This document shows positions 43,166 through 50,746 of a DNA stretch of 64,000 nt, one piece after another. The stretch is from Staphylococcus kloosii (GTDB taxonomy: Bacteria; Bacillota; Bacilli; Staphylococcales; Staphylococcaceae): NCBI RefSeq assembly GCF_003019255.1, contig NZ_CP027846.1, positions 1,488,001-1,552,000 on the forward strand. Reading direction: 5' to 3'. The position numbers and the translations under genes are program-made. Under the pieces are notes generated by a model that was not told where the DNA came from, did no database searches, and worked only from the letters and a program-made list of their open reading frames with translations. Position 1 is the first letter of the stretch. Each line of letters begins with the position of its first letter.

Positions 43166-44347
43166 ATGTTGAAAATATACAAAAAGCTTAAGACATCATT
43201 GAAATATTTAGACCTAGGCATTATCTGTTGCTTTATAATCTTGAGTATTATTGGCATCGTGATGGTTTACAGTGCAAGTATGGTTTCGGCTTCAAAAGGT
43301 GCATTAACAGGTGGAGTACCTATAGAGGCAAATTTCTTTATGAAAAGACAATTTATTTTTGCGATTTTTGGATTTGTCTTAATTATATTTATTAGCGTTT
43401 ATTTTAATATTAATGCGTTGAAAAAAAGTAATAGTCAAAAAGTTATAGTGTTAGGAACGCTCTTTCTACTTTTTCTAACCCAGCTGATAGGTAAAGATGT
43501 AAATGGTTCTAAAAACTGGATTAACTTAGGTATTTTTAGTTTGCAATCCTCGGAATTCCTCAAATTGTCCGCCATTTTTTATCTTGCTTTCGTTATTGAT
43601 AAATTATTAAAAAATAATAAAGACTACAAATTAAAAAATTTGATTCCACCGCTTGGTTTATTAGGAGTGGGCTTAGTCTGTGTCCTAATGCAGGGCGATT
43701 TGGGCGGTACTTTACTAACTGTTGGTATCATTGCTTCGATATTAACGTATTCTGATATTAAAAATAAAATAAAACTTCAAATTATTGCAATTACAGCGAT
43801 ACCTACAATTATTTACATATTCTATACTTTAGTATTTGATGCTAATACGTTATATCGGATGAAGCGTATAAAAGTAGTATTAGATCCTTTTAAATATGAG
43901 AATGGAGACGGATATCAACTAACTAATGCACTAGTATCAATTAGTAATGGCGGTATTTTTGGACGAGGTTTAGGTAATGGTATTTTAAAACTTGGTTATT
44001 TACCAGAGCCGCATACAGATTTCATATTTACAGTAATTGCAGAAGAATTAGGTTTAGCAGGCGTCATTTTTGTTTTACTATTATATGCATTTATCATATA
44101 TAAAGGATTTTTTTACGCAAATAAAACAAATAATAATTTTTATAAGTTAATTTGTATTGGCGTTATAAGTTATTTATTTATGCAAATATTTATAAATACT
44201 GGCGGCGTTTCGGGCTTAATTCCCTTAACAGGTGTCACTTTACCATTGCTAAGTTACGGTGGGTCATCAATGCTAAGTGTCAGCCTAGCTATTGGCAGCA
44301 TGCTGGCTGTTATAAGAGAAATAAAGAAAGATGAGTTAAAAAAATAA
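43166..44347 (+). CDS. FtsW-type SEDS peptidoglycan polymerase paralogue
   Basis: SEDS proteins polymerise glycan strands from lipid II, usually with a cognate class B penicillin-binding protein. The 393-residue protein has about 10 membrane helices. FtsW-like motifs are MVYSASM, GKDVNGSKNWINLG and LPEPHTDFIFTVIAEELG, which contains the catalytic aspartate (D285). The PLTGVTLPLLSYGGSSM motif is also present. The housekeeping staphylococcal ftsW and rodA lie elsewhere, so this looks like an extra copy. GAAAGG precedes the ATG. No PBP gene adjoins it; an LCP gene follows after 29 bp. MntR-like control is suggested by the upstream palindrome. Confidence 0.85.
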   Translation: MLKIYKKLKTSLKYLDLGIICCFIILSIIGIVMVYSASMVSASKGALTGGVPIEANFFMKRQFIFAIFGFVLIIFISVYFNINALKKSNSQKVIVLGTLFLLFLTQLIGKDVNGSKNWINLGIFSLQSSEFLKLSAIFYLAFVIDKLLKNNKDYKLKNLIPPLGLLGVGLVCVLMQGDLGGTLLTVGIIASILTYSDIKNKIKLQIIAITAIPTIIYIFYTLVFDANTLYRMKRIKVVLDPFKYENGDGYQLTNALVSISNGGIFGRGLGNGILKLGYLPEPHTDFIFTVIAEELGLAGVIFVLLLYAFIIYKGFFYANKTNNNFYKLICIGVISYLFMQIFINTGGVSGLIPLTGVTLPLLSYGGSSMLSVSLAIGSMLAVIREIKKDELKK

Positions 44348-44376
44348 ATTTTAAAACAACTGAAAGGTGAACTACT

Positions 44377-45291
44377 ATGAAATTAACAAAAAAAGGTAAA
44401 CTATTTATAATTGCTGGTATTATTTTATTAATAATTTTAGGATACGCTGCATTTAAAATAATTCATTTAAATGCGTCAATACATGATTCTAACGATAATC
44501 GTGAAGAGACAAAAGCGACTAAAGAAAAAGTTAAAAATAACAAGCCATTATCTATAGCGATATTTGGTGTCGATTCTGATGCTAATCGAGCTAAAGAAAA
44601 TATGGGCCAACGTACTGATACAATATTAATAGCATCAATAAATCCAAAAACTAAAAAAACAAAGCTTATTTCGGTACCACGCGATATGGAGGTTCAAGTT
44701 CCTGGCGTCAATGGCAAACAAAAAATAGCACATGCATATGCTTATGGTGGACCGCAAAAAGCTATAGCAACACTTAATCAACAATTAAATGTCCCAATAG
44801 ATGGTTATGTTACTGTCGATATGGATGGCTTTGAAAAAATGATTGATATTTTCGATGGTGTAACCGTGAAAAGTAATGCAACGTTTAGTTATAATGGCTC
44901 AAGCTTTAAAAAAGGTGGACTTGTGACATTAAAAGGAGAAAAAGCATTAAACTATGTTAGAAGTAGAAAACAAGTTGGTGCTGGTGGTGACGAGGGTCGT
45001 ACGGCGAGACAACGACAAGTCATTGATGCTTTAGCTAAATCTGCGAGTAATTCATTTAATATATTTAAATTAAATAAAGTGTTAAAAGTTAGTGAGAAAA
45101 ATGTAAAAACTGATTTAAGCCTCAGTGATTTAAAAACAATTTATACTGATTACAAAGATAGTGCAAAATCGATTGATAAAATGTCGATCAACGGTCAGAA
45201 TTTAATTGAATCTGATGGCATTTGGTATTTTGAACCTGATCAAACAGACCTTGCAAATAAAGTTAAAGCGTATAAAGATAATCTAAAATAA
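44377..45291 (+). CDS. LytR-CpsA-Psr (LCP) family glycopolymer ligase
   Basis: LCP enzymes transfer wall teichoic acid or capsule from lipid carriers to peptidoglycan outside the membrane. The 304-residue protein has an N-terminal transmembrane helix (about 8-28), a lysine-rich linker, then the LCP domain. Signatures are IAIFGVDSD, the catalytic-arginine region RTDTILIAS, SVPRDMEV, and the C-terminal arginines in VRSRKQVGAGGDEGRTARQRQV. S. aureus has three LCP genes; which one this matches cannot be told. AAAGGTG precedes the ATG. It is probably co-transcribed with the SEDS gene. Confidence 0.88.
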   Translation: MKLTKKGKLFIIAGIILLIILGYAAFKIIHLNASIHDSNDNREETKATKEKVKNNKPLSIAIFGVDSDANRAKENMGQRTDTILIASINPKTKKTKLISVPRDMEVQVPGVNGKQKIAHAYAYGGPQKAIATLNQQLNVPIDGYVTVDMDGFEKMIDIFDGVTVKSNATFSYNGSSFKKGGLVTLKGEKALNYVRSRKQVGAGGDEGRTARQRQVIDALAKSASNSFNIFKLNKVLKVSEKNVKTDLSLSDLKTIYTDYKDSAKSIDKMSINGQNLIESDGIWYFEPDQTDLANKVKAYKDNLK

Positions 45292-45298
45292 ATGTCGA

Positions 45299-45346
45299 TA
45301 ATGGTGATTGCTATATTTTATATGCAATTACCATTATTTTTGTTAA
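45299..45346 (+). terminator. terminator of the SEDS-LCP pair
   Basis: AATGGTGATTGC pairs with GCAATTACCATT (45324-45335) with one wobble, followed by ATTTTTGTT. Confidence 0.78.
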
Positions 45347-45466
45347 GTATTCAACGTGATATATACGTAATATGCTAATAGACATATCTGAGTAATTTAT
45401 ATAATGATAGGGTAAATAACTTTTAAAGTTTAAACGTTAAAATTTTTACTGGTTGGTGAGTAATAC

Positions 45467-45898
45467 ATGCAAAATTATTTAAAATTAACATTACCTATAT
45501 TTGCAGTAAGTTTAATACTAACATTGATACTTTATGTTCTGTTTGTATTAACTGATTTAATCATGAGTTTTTCTAATGCAGCGTTGCTATTAAATATAGA
45601 TTTTTTAGTAAACTATAAGTATATAAATATTTTTGAAGAATTATTAATACATTTCTTGATAACTTTAACCATCGTTTTAATGACTTTTTATGTATATCGT
45701 AACTTTCAAGATTTAAAAGTCGTATATTTGTGTAGTTTAATGACTGTCTTTATTTTGTTATATCCTATTCTGATTCTCTTATCAAACCGTCAATTTTTTC
45801 ATTATGACATAGGCGCACATATAGTTTGGTTAATTGCTCATTTTATTTTTATTGTTTTATTGAATTTTAGTGTAAAAAAAATAATTGCCAAGATTTAA
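45467..45898 (+). CDS. small membrane protein, unknown
   Basis: This 143-residue protein is nearly all hydrophobic, with four likely transmembrane segments near 7-30, 57-77, 86-106 and 115-135. No catalytic or binding motif is recognised. TTGGTGAG precedes the ATG, and a -10 TATAAT lies at 45400-45405. It stands in the variable block between the LCP gene and another exported protein. It may be a membrane partner of the wall cassette, but there is no direct evidence. Confidence 0.65.
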   Translation: MQNYLKLTLPIFAVSLILTLILYVLFVLTDLIMSFSNAALLLNIDFLVNYKYINIFEELLIHFLITLTIVLMTFYVYRNFQDLKVVYLCSLMTVFILLYPILILLSNRQFFHYDIGAHIVWLIAHFIFIVLLNFSVKKIIAKI

Positions 45899-46033
45899 TA
45901 AACATAAAAATGGTTCATATTTTTAAAATAATAGAGGTGCTAAATTATAAAATATACAATAGCATCGAAGTGTATTATAAGTTAATATAGTTAGTGAATT
46001 GATTTATAATTGCGAGGGGAGAACAAGAATTAA

Positions 46034-46642
46034 ATGGCAAATTATCAACATAACAATAACGCTAAAAAGTCAAAGTGGAATATAATTGTGATTGTTATTA
46101 TCATTCTTGTATTTTTATCATTAGTTTTTGCGTTATTCTTTGGCACTTATAGTTTTATCAAAAATAATGTAAATTTTAATATCAATCATTCACATTCAAC
46201 AAGTGAAAAGGAAAAGGGTAATAGTGAACCTAAAGATGCACCTAAAATAAACGTGTTAACTTCTGAATTCAGTAATAACTTTATGCATGCCGATCAACGT
46301 AATGGTTATCATGGCATTACAAAAGGGTTGACTAAAAAAGAAGTTGAAAAGAAATTAGGGCACACGAATCATGTCGTACCTATCGCAAGTGTTAAAGCAC
46401 ACAAATATGGTAGTATCGCAACTTATTACAATAAAGATAATAAAGTCGAGCGTATCTTTGTCGTACCTCAAAATGTATCAATACATGAATTCGAAAATTA
46501 TCATGGTCAAGCTACGATCTCTTACAATCAAAGTGGTAAGGTATATGATGGCAATCCTAATAATAGTTTTTCTGTAAAAGTATTTACTAATAAAGATGAT
46601 AAAATTACTGGGATAGAAAATGTCGATCAAATTGCACGATAA
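46034..46642 (+). CDS. membrane-anchored extracytoplasmic protein, unknown
   Basis: This 202-residue protein has a short polar N-terminus, one transmembrane helix (about 16-40) and a polar low-complexity linker rich in serine, lysine and glutamate. A compact C-terminal domain runs from about residue 75. That domain has the pattern GLTKKEVEKKLG followed by YGSIATYYNKDNKVERIFV. This recalls the SmpA/BLIP-like fold used for binding wall or membrane proteins, but the resemblance is by pattern only. GAGGGGAG is 12 bases upstream of the ATG, a rather long spacing. Its role is unknown. Confidence 0.65.
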   Translation: MANYQHNNNAKKSKWNIIVIVIIILVFLSLVFALFFGTYSFIKNNVNFNINHSHSTSEKEKGNSEPKDAPKINVLTSEFSNNFMHADQRNGYHGITKGLTKKEVEKKLGHTNHVVPIASVKAHKYGSIATYYNKDNKVERIFVVPQNVSIHEFENYHGQATISYNQSGKVYDGNPNNSFSVKVFTNKDDKITGIENVDQIAR

Positions 46643-46703
46643 AAAGACATTCCTAATTATTTAGTAATAGGCTATCTTTCAATATTATAAAAGGAAACTT
46701 TAA

Positions 46704-46880
46704 ATGTTAAACTTAAAATCATTATTTCTACTGTTATTTATAATTATTGCAGTAATCACAATTGTGAGCTTAATTTTAACTAATAACTATACTATGGCAC
46801 TTATTACCACTGTCGTTTTATTTTTGGTGGTTATAGATTTTATGGTGCGTGCTATTAGAAAAAATAATAATTATAAATAA
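46704..46880 (+). CDS. 58-residue two-helix membrane protein
   Basis: This small ORF starts MLNLKSLFLLLFIIIAVITI and ends in a basic, asparagine-rich tail (RAIRKNNNYK). Two hydrophobic segments lie near 6-26 and 32-49. AAAGGAAAC is 7 bases before the ATG, which supports translation. No homologue is recalled. It lies 61 bp after the previous gene and directly before a terminator, so it may end that transcript. Confidence 0.6.
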   Translation: MLNLKSLFLLLFIIIAVITIVSLILTNNYTMALITTVVLFLVVIDFMVRAIRKNNNYK

Positions 46881-47337
46881 TTAAATTTAAGAGTTTGGGA
46901 CATAATTCTTAACTCAAGTTAAATAACACCTCATTCTACTGATTTATTCAGTAAAAATGAGGTGCTATTTTTATAATTCACGATTTTGTTCGTGCATGCT
47001 TGCCTTGATTTAGGATAGTATGGTTCGAGCCTGTAGTCTCTCACTCATACGATTCCCTCAGGCGTCAGCACGATACAAAAACATTACAAAGTTAATCTTA
47101 TCTTATTTATATATTGATAGTATATGACTTTATGACTGGATTGAAAATGCGCTTATTTCAAGCTGTTTTCAACTCTAATTATCATTTCTAGTACGGATTA
47201 CAAATGCTTCTAAAAAAGATTTTTGTCCTGCTCCCTTATACTTACTTATTGATTTGATACTGAAGTTTTGTAATCCCTTCAATCGTTTGAAAAATTATTA
47301 TATAATAATGTGGTATTTAATTTAGGAGGTTTACATC
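46881..47337. other. 457-bp intergenic stretch with a hairpin and a possible dispersed element
   Basis: This stretch has no credible ORF. It begins with GAGTTTGGGACATAA (46891-46905), then TTAACT-CA-AGTTAA (46909-46922), a long terminator hairpin (46927-46973), and a block of higher complexity at 46980-47090. TTTTGTCCTGCTCCC lies at 47220-47234, an imperfect inverse of the opening motif. From memory, such segments recur between genes in staphylococci; this one may be a dispersed repeat or IS remnant. The last 60 bp hold a -10 TATAAT (47301-47306) for the next gene. Confidence 0.45.
46927..46973 (+). terminator. terminator after the 58-residue gene
   Basis: CACCTCATT (46927-46935) pairs with AATGAGGTG (46956-46964), enclosing ACTG/CAGT, followed by a T-rich tract. 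Confidence 0.75.
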
Positions 47338-47631
47338 ATGAATCTAGTCATCTTATTAGGTGTATTAGCACCAGTTATATATCTAATGTTAAAAGTCGTA
47401 TCAAATACAGTTATTAATAAAAAAATCACAATAAACACCGTAGTAATTGCTATGATTGGCATGTTGTTAGCAGCAATTGTCATGGTAGTTGTAAATAAAC
47501 CCATTCATTTAATTTATTATATTGTAGCAAGTATTTTTGTGGGAATCATATGGGGCGTTATTTTGTGTGGATGTTGCTTTTTTTATCAAAAGTTAAATAG
47601 TGCATTTAGTAATAAGAAAAAGGATATGTAA
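47338..47631 (+). CDS. small membrane protein, unknown
   Basis: This 97-residue protein has three predicted transmembrane helices (about 2-20, 31-50 and 56-80), with CGCC in the last helix and a lysine-rich C-terminus. TTAGGAGG precedes the ATG by a good distance and a TATAAT lies 32 bp upstream. I recognise no family. It is convergent with the 60-residue minus-strand gene that follows. Confidence 0.65.
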   Translation: MNLVILLGVLAPVIYLMLKVVSNTVINKKITINTVVIAMIGMLLAAIVMVVVNKPIHLIYYIVASIFVGIIWGVILCGCCFFYQKLNSAFSNKKKDM

Positions 47632-47635
47632 TAAA

Positions 47636-47672
47636 AACAACGTTTCTATAATTTATAATTAGAAACGTTGTT
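47636..47672. terminator. bidirectional terminator between two small membrane genes
   Basis: AACAACGTTTCTA (47636-47648) is the exact inverse of TAGAAACGTTGTT (47660-47672). The flanking A-run on the left gives a T-run on the minus strand, so it mainly serves the minus-strand gene. Confidence 0.8.
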
Positions 47673-47678
47673 AATAGT

Positions 47679-47861
47679 TTAAAATTGAATTAAATTGAAA
47701 TATTGATGGAAATGGTCCATAATCCATAATACTCCTTGGTATCCTAAATAAATACATAAAATAATAATACCAACTGAGATTAGGAATCGTAATATTGATA
47801 AGCCAACTTTAAAAAATAAGATGACTAATAATGCTATTAGTATAATTGTTAGAATGCTCAT
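47679..47861 (-). CDS. 60-residue membrane protein, unknown
   Basis: This is a tiny hydrophobic protein (MSILTIILIALLVILFFKVG onwards) with two probable membrane helices and a histidine-containing tail. The ATG at 47861 lies 8 bases after GGGAG. A GTG at 47870 overlaps the ribosome site and is rejected. It is the only minus-strand gene in the variable block and ends at a perfect-stem terminator. I cannot assign a function. Confidence 0.6.
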   Translation of the reverse strand: MSILTIILIALLVILFFKVGLSILRFLISVGIIILCIYLGYQGVLWIMDHFHQYFNLIQF

Positions 47862-48003
47862 CTTGTTCACTCCCTTTTAGTAATATCTTACATTTTTATA
47901 ACTACGTAAACATCGGTCCCAAGTTAGGATTTAAATAAGCCTACGGTCTGATTACAAATATAAATATAATAAATTATAATTCATTTGAAAAGGAGGTTAT
48001 TGA

Positions 48004-48462
48004 ATGAGGTTTATTTTCGGTGTTATAAAAAATATTTTAGCAGTAGTTGCTATTATAGCTATCGTCTTTTTTGCTTTAAAATATGCGCCATTCTTAAAAG
48101 AACAAGAATGGAATCCTCTTCATGAAAATAGGCCTACATTTAAAGATAGCCCTGTCGATCCACAAATGAATAATGGCAAACGTTATTCGCTGGAAAGTAA
48201 TGATTTATTAAATAATGTACCACCTAGTCAAAGTAAAAAGGTTTTCAATTGGGTTGATAAAAAAGAATTTATGTCTGTCTCAGGATTAGAACGTATGGGA
48301 TATAATGATAAATATATTGCCGGTCAAAGACAAGATAAATTTGTAATCTATAAATTTGGTTCTGATTCTATGCGTGTGTATACTACCGAAATAGAAATGG
48401 AACAAGATTTGGCTAAATTAGGACAACACATCAAATTAAAACCACGACAATCATATGAGTAA
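48004..48462 (+). CDS. membrane-anchored protein, possibly DUF4930 family
   Basis: This 152-residue protein has an N-terminal transmembrane helix (about 5-27). An extracytoplasmic domain of about 120 residues follows, with motifs FNWVDKKEFMSVSGLERMGYNDKYIAGQRQ broken across a predicted alpha-beta unit. It resembles the small staphylococcal proteins found just before mreC in S. aureus, which I recall as DUF4930; the label is from memory. AAAAGGAGG precedes the ATG. The function is unknown, though position suggests a link to the wall. Confidence 0.7.
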   Translation: MRFIFGVIKNILAVVAIIAIVFFALKYAPFLKEQEWNPLHENRPTFKDSPVDPQMNNGKRYSLESNDLLNNVPPSQSKKVFNWVDKKEFMSVSGLERMGYNDKYIAGQRQDKFVIYKFGSDSMRVYTTEIEMEQDLAKLGQHIKLKPRQSYE

Positions 48463-48531
48463 TGCGTTTGAATTTAAAATACAAATGCGTTACCTTTATA
48501 GTGTAAATAGAGAAAAGGTTGGTGTCTAAAT

Positions 48532-48687
48532 ATGAGTGAACAATCTAAAGAGAAAAAAGCTGACGAACAGGCTAAAGCACAAAACTTATTTGCACGTTGG
48601 CGTAAAGAAGAAACATTGTATAAAGAAGACGAGAAAGATTCACAAGATAACGATAAATCGAACACTGATAAGAAAAAAGAAGATTAA
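48532..48687 (+). CDS. 51-residue highly charged protein
   Basis: This small hydrophilic ORF starts MSEQSKEKKADEQAKAQNLF. It continues ARWRKEETLYKEDE and ends in a lysine/aspartate-rich tail. Over half of the residues are charged and there is no membrane segment. It is likely helical at the start and disordered after residue 35. AAAGGTTGGTG lies upstream. A terminator follows the stop at once, which supports a real gene. A longer overlapping frame of 64 residues on the same strand has no ribosome site and is taken as a shadow. Confidence 0.6.
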   Translation: MSEQSKEKKADEQAKAQNLFARWRKEETLYKEDEKDSQDNDKSNTDKKKED

Positions 48688-48693
48688 TAATAA

Positions 48694-48726
48694 AAGGGAC
48701 TTGGATAACCAAGTTCTTTTTATTTT
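48694..48726 (+). terminator. terminator after the 51-residue gene
   Basis: AAAGGGACTTGG pairs with CCAAGTTCTTTT (48709-48720) across a 4-base loop with one wobble, then T-rich sequence. Confidence 0.8.
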
Positions 48727-48778
48727 ATAAAATTTTAATAAACATTAATTGCTTTACTACGCTTTTATTTTTGAATGT

Positions 48779-48787
48779 TGTTATAAT
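48779..48787 (+). promoter_or_regulatory. mreCD promoter (-10 with extended TG)
   Basis: TG-T-TATAAT is an extended -10 element. No good -35 is seen, which is normal for this class. The transcript would carry a leader of about 160 bases in which nothing else was recognised. Confidence 0.5.
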
Positions 48788-48953
48788 AATAGTAATCATT
48801 TTATTCAATGAAGTGGTCCAATGTTTTTAAATAATATCTAGTCGGTTAAAGAAAGTATTTGTGAATATTAAAGTAACACTTTATTTCGCATCATGAGTAA
48901 TATAAAATGATTAGTGATTATAAAATTATAGTGTGCTAATTGAGGTGTTTAGT

Positions 48954-49796
48954 TTGTCGAAGTTTTTTAAAAATAACAAATTGGTTGTTATTTTATGTGC
49001 AATAATCATATTTATATCCTTAATTGGAATATCATTAAGGTCTCAATCTCAATCGCATGCTGAACAGTATGTTGGAGATTCAGTTTCATTTGGTCAAAGA
49101 GTAGTTAGTTATCCTGTCCAATTCGTTACTGGTTATATTGATGATTTATTCGTGAGCAATAAAGACAAAAAGCCATCGAATAAAGAAAAGCAATTGCAGG
49201 CAGAGAATGAACGCTTGAAAGCGGAAAATAAAAAATACAAAAAAGAATTGGATATCGAGGATATTTCAAAGTATGATCCTATCTCAAGTACCGTTATTTC
49301 TAGAAATCCAGATCAATGGATGAATACATTAGTTATAAATAAAGGTTCAAAAAATGGGATAAAAAGTAATATGGCGGTTATGACGTCAGAAGGTTTAGTA
49401 GGTAGAATTTCAAAAGTAAATCAATTTTCTTCACAAGTTGATTTAGTTTCAACAAATACAAGATCAAATCGTTTATCTGTAAATATTCAGCATGATGGTA
49501 ACAATGTATTTGGTCTAGTAGATCAATATGATGCTAAAAACCAAGAGCTAGTTATTTCTGATATTAATAATAAAGATAAAGTCAAAAAAGGCGATAAAGT
49601 TGTTACGAGTGGTTTAGCTGATCAGTTACCAAGTAATTTATACATAGGTGAAGTGACTAAAGTTGAAAATGATAAATACGGCTTATCTAAAGAAGTTAAA
49701 GTTAAACCGGCAGCATCACTTTCAGACTTAAATCATGTTTATGTAGCAAAAAGAGATGCCAAATCACTGCCTGATAACGAAAGTGGTGTTAATTAA
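48954..49796 (+). CDS. mreC: cell shape protein MreC
   Basis: MreC is a bitopic membrane protein of the elongation and peripheral wall-synthesis machinery. The 280-residue protein has a transmembrane helix (about 10-28), a coiled coil (about 80-110, EKQLQAENERLKAENKKYK) and the extracytoplasmic beta-domain. The TTG at 48954 follows GAGGTG and gives the familiar staphylococcal start SKFFKNNKL. No mreB precedes it, as expected in a coccus. mreD overlaps by one base. Confidence 0.93.
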   Translation: MSKFFKNNKLVVILCAIIIFISLIGISLRSQSQSHAEQYVGDSVSFGQRVVSYPVQFVTGYIDDLFVSNKDKKPSNKEKQLQAENERLKAENKKYKKELDIEDISKYDPISSTVISRNPDQWMNTLVINKGSKNGIKSNMAVMTSEGLVGRISKVNQFSSQVDLVSTNTRSNRLSVNIQHDGNNVFGLVDQYDAKNQELVISDINNKDKVKKGDKVVTSGLADQLPSNLYIGEVTKVENDKYGLSKEVKVKPAASLSDLNHVYVAKRDAKSLPDNESGVN

Positions 49797-50320
49797 TGAG
49801 AGTATTTTACTACTTTTTAATTGGCGTAGTATTATTTTACATTGATACGGTTATTGGCCTAGTTATCCCAATGCATATTGGCAATAAAGACATTATATTT
49901 GTACCACATTTAACGTTAATGTACTTATTAATCATTTGTGTATTTCGAAGTTTTGGAGTTTCAATCATATTAGCGATTGTCTTAGGTGCAATAACTGATC
50001 TTTATTTTGGTAGTTTTTATGGACTGTATTTGTTTGGATACATCTTATTAGTCGTAATAATGGATTTCTTTTTCAAAGTCTTTTACCGAGACGATTCAAT
50101 GCTCTTTGTAATTATCTTGTTTAGTACAGTGGTTATGGAAATTTATGTAGCATTAATATATTCGGCTTTAGGGTTAATACATTTTATGTTTATTGATTTT
50201 ATTTTATTACGTTTAATTCCAACATTAATTTTAAACTTAGTATTATTAATTATTATATATCCATTAATAACTAAATTTTTCAGAAAAACACAATTGAAGA
50301 TTGACACCAATCACCGCTAA
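49796..50320 (+). CDS. mreD: cell shape protein MreD
   Basis: MreD is a small polytopic membrane partner of MreC. The 174-residue protein has five to six hydrophobic helices and the conserved LGAITDLYFGSFYGLYLFGY segment. It starts inside the mreC stop codon. The downstream rplU promoter lies within its last codons (50301-50329). Confidence 0.92.
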   Translation: MRVFYYFLIGVVLFYIDTVIGLVIPMHIGNKDIIFVPHLTLMYLLIICVFRSFGVSIILAIVLGAITDLYFGSFYGLYLFGYILLVVIMDFFFKVFYRDDSMLFVIILFSTVVMEIYVALIYSALGLIHFMFIDFILLRLIPTLILNLVLLIIIYPLITKFFRKTQLKIDTNHR

Positions 50321-50329
50321 TGCTAAAAT
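50301..50329 (+). promoter_or_regulatory. rplU-prp-rpmA promoter
   Basis: A perfect TTGACA (50301-50306), a 17-base spacer and TAAAAT (50324-50329) with extended TG form a very strong promoter overlapping the end of mreD. Confidence 0.78.
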
Positions 50330-50335
50330 GCAGTA

Positions 50336-50430
50336 GTTGAGTAGTTTCAGGCTACATACAATCGCTCGAATTCAGGTATAAGTACAGTAATGTCACCTGA
50401 TTTTGGCGTGACTTATAATATAGGAGGTGC
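50336..50430 (+). promoter_or_regulatory. candidate L21-type leader before rplU
   Basis: The leader of about 100 bases can fold into a hairpin next to the ribosome site. TATAAGT (50377-50383) can pair with ACTTATA (50411-50417), and inside it GTCAC (50392-50396) with GTGAC (50408-50412). rplU leaders in Bacilli are known regulatory RNAs; control here is inferred. Confidence 0.5.
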
Positions 50431-50435
50431 AAAGT

Positions 50436-50744
50436 ATGTTTGCTATTATTGAAACAGGTGGAAAACAAATCAAAGTAGAAGAAGGCCAAGAAATTTTCGT
50501 TGAAAAATTAGACGTTAATGAAGGCGACGCATTCACATTTGATAAAGTATTATTTGTAGGTGGCGATTCAGTTAAAGTTGGTGCGCCAACAGTTGAAGGT
50601 GCTACAGTTAGCGCTACAGTAAGTAAACACGGCCGTGGTAAAAAAATCACAGTCTTCACTTACAAACGTCGTAAAGACTCAAAACGTAAAAAAGGACATC
50701 GTCAACCTTACACTAAACTTACAATCGATAAAATTAACGCATAA
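50436..50744 (+). CDS. rplU: 50S ribosomal protein L21
   Basis: This is a 102-residue L21 with the family start MFAIIETGGKQIKVEEG and the C-terminal basic signature YKRRKDSKRKKGHRQPYT. TAGGAGGTG lies at the right distance before the ATG at 50436. An in-frame GTG at 50427 is part of that ribosome site. It is first of rplU-prp-rpmA. Confidence 0.97.
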   Translation: MFAIIETGGKQIKVEEGQEIFVEKLDVNEGDAFTFDKVLFVGGDSVKVGAPTVEGATVSATVSKHGRGKKITVFTYKRRKDSKRKKGHRQPYTKLTIDKINA

Positions 50745-50746
50745 TT

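Noticed and set aside
46980..47337. A transposase or other gene in the long gap before 47338
   Set aside because: No open frame of useful length or ribosome site was found on either strand.
48536..48730. 64-residue ORF overlapping the 51-residue charged protein
   Set aside because: It has no ribosome site, unusual composition, and runs through the terminator; the 51-residue frame has a ribosome site and stops before the terminator.
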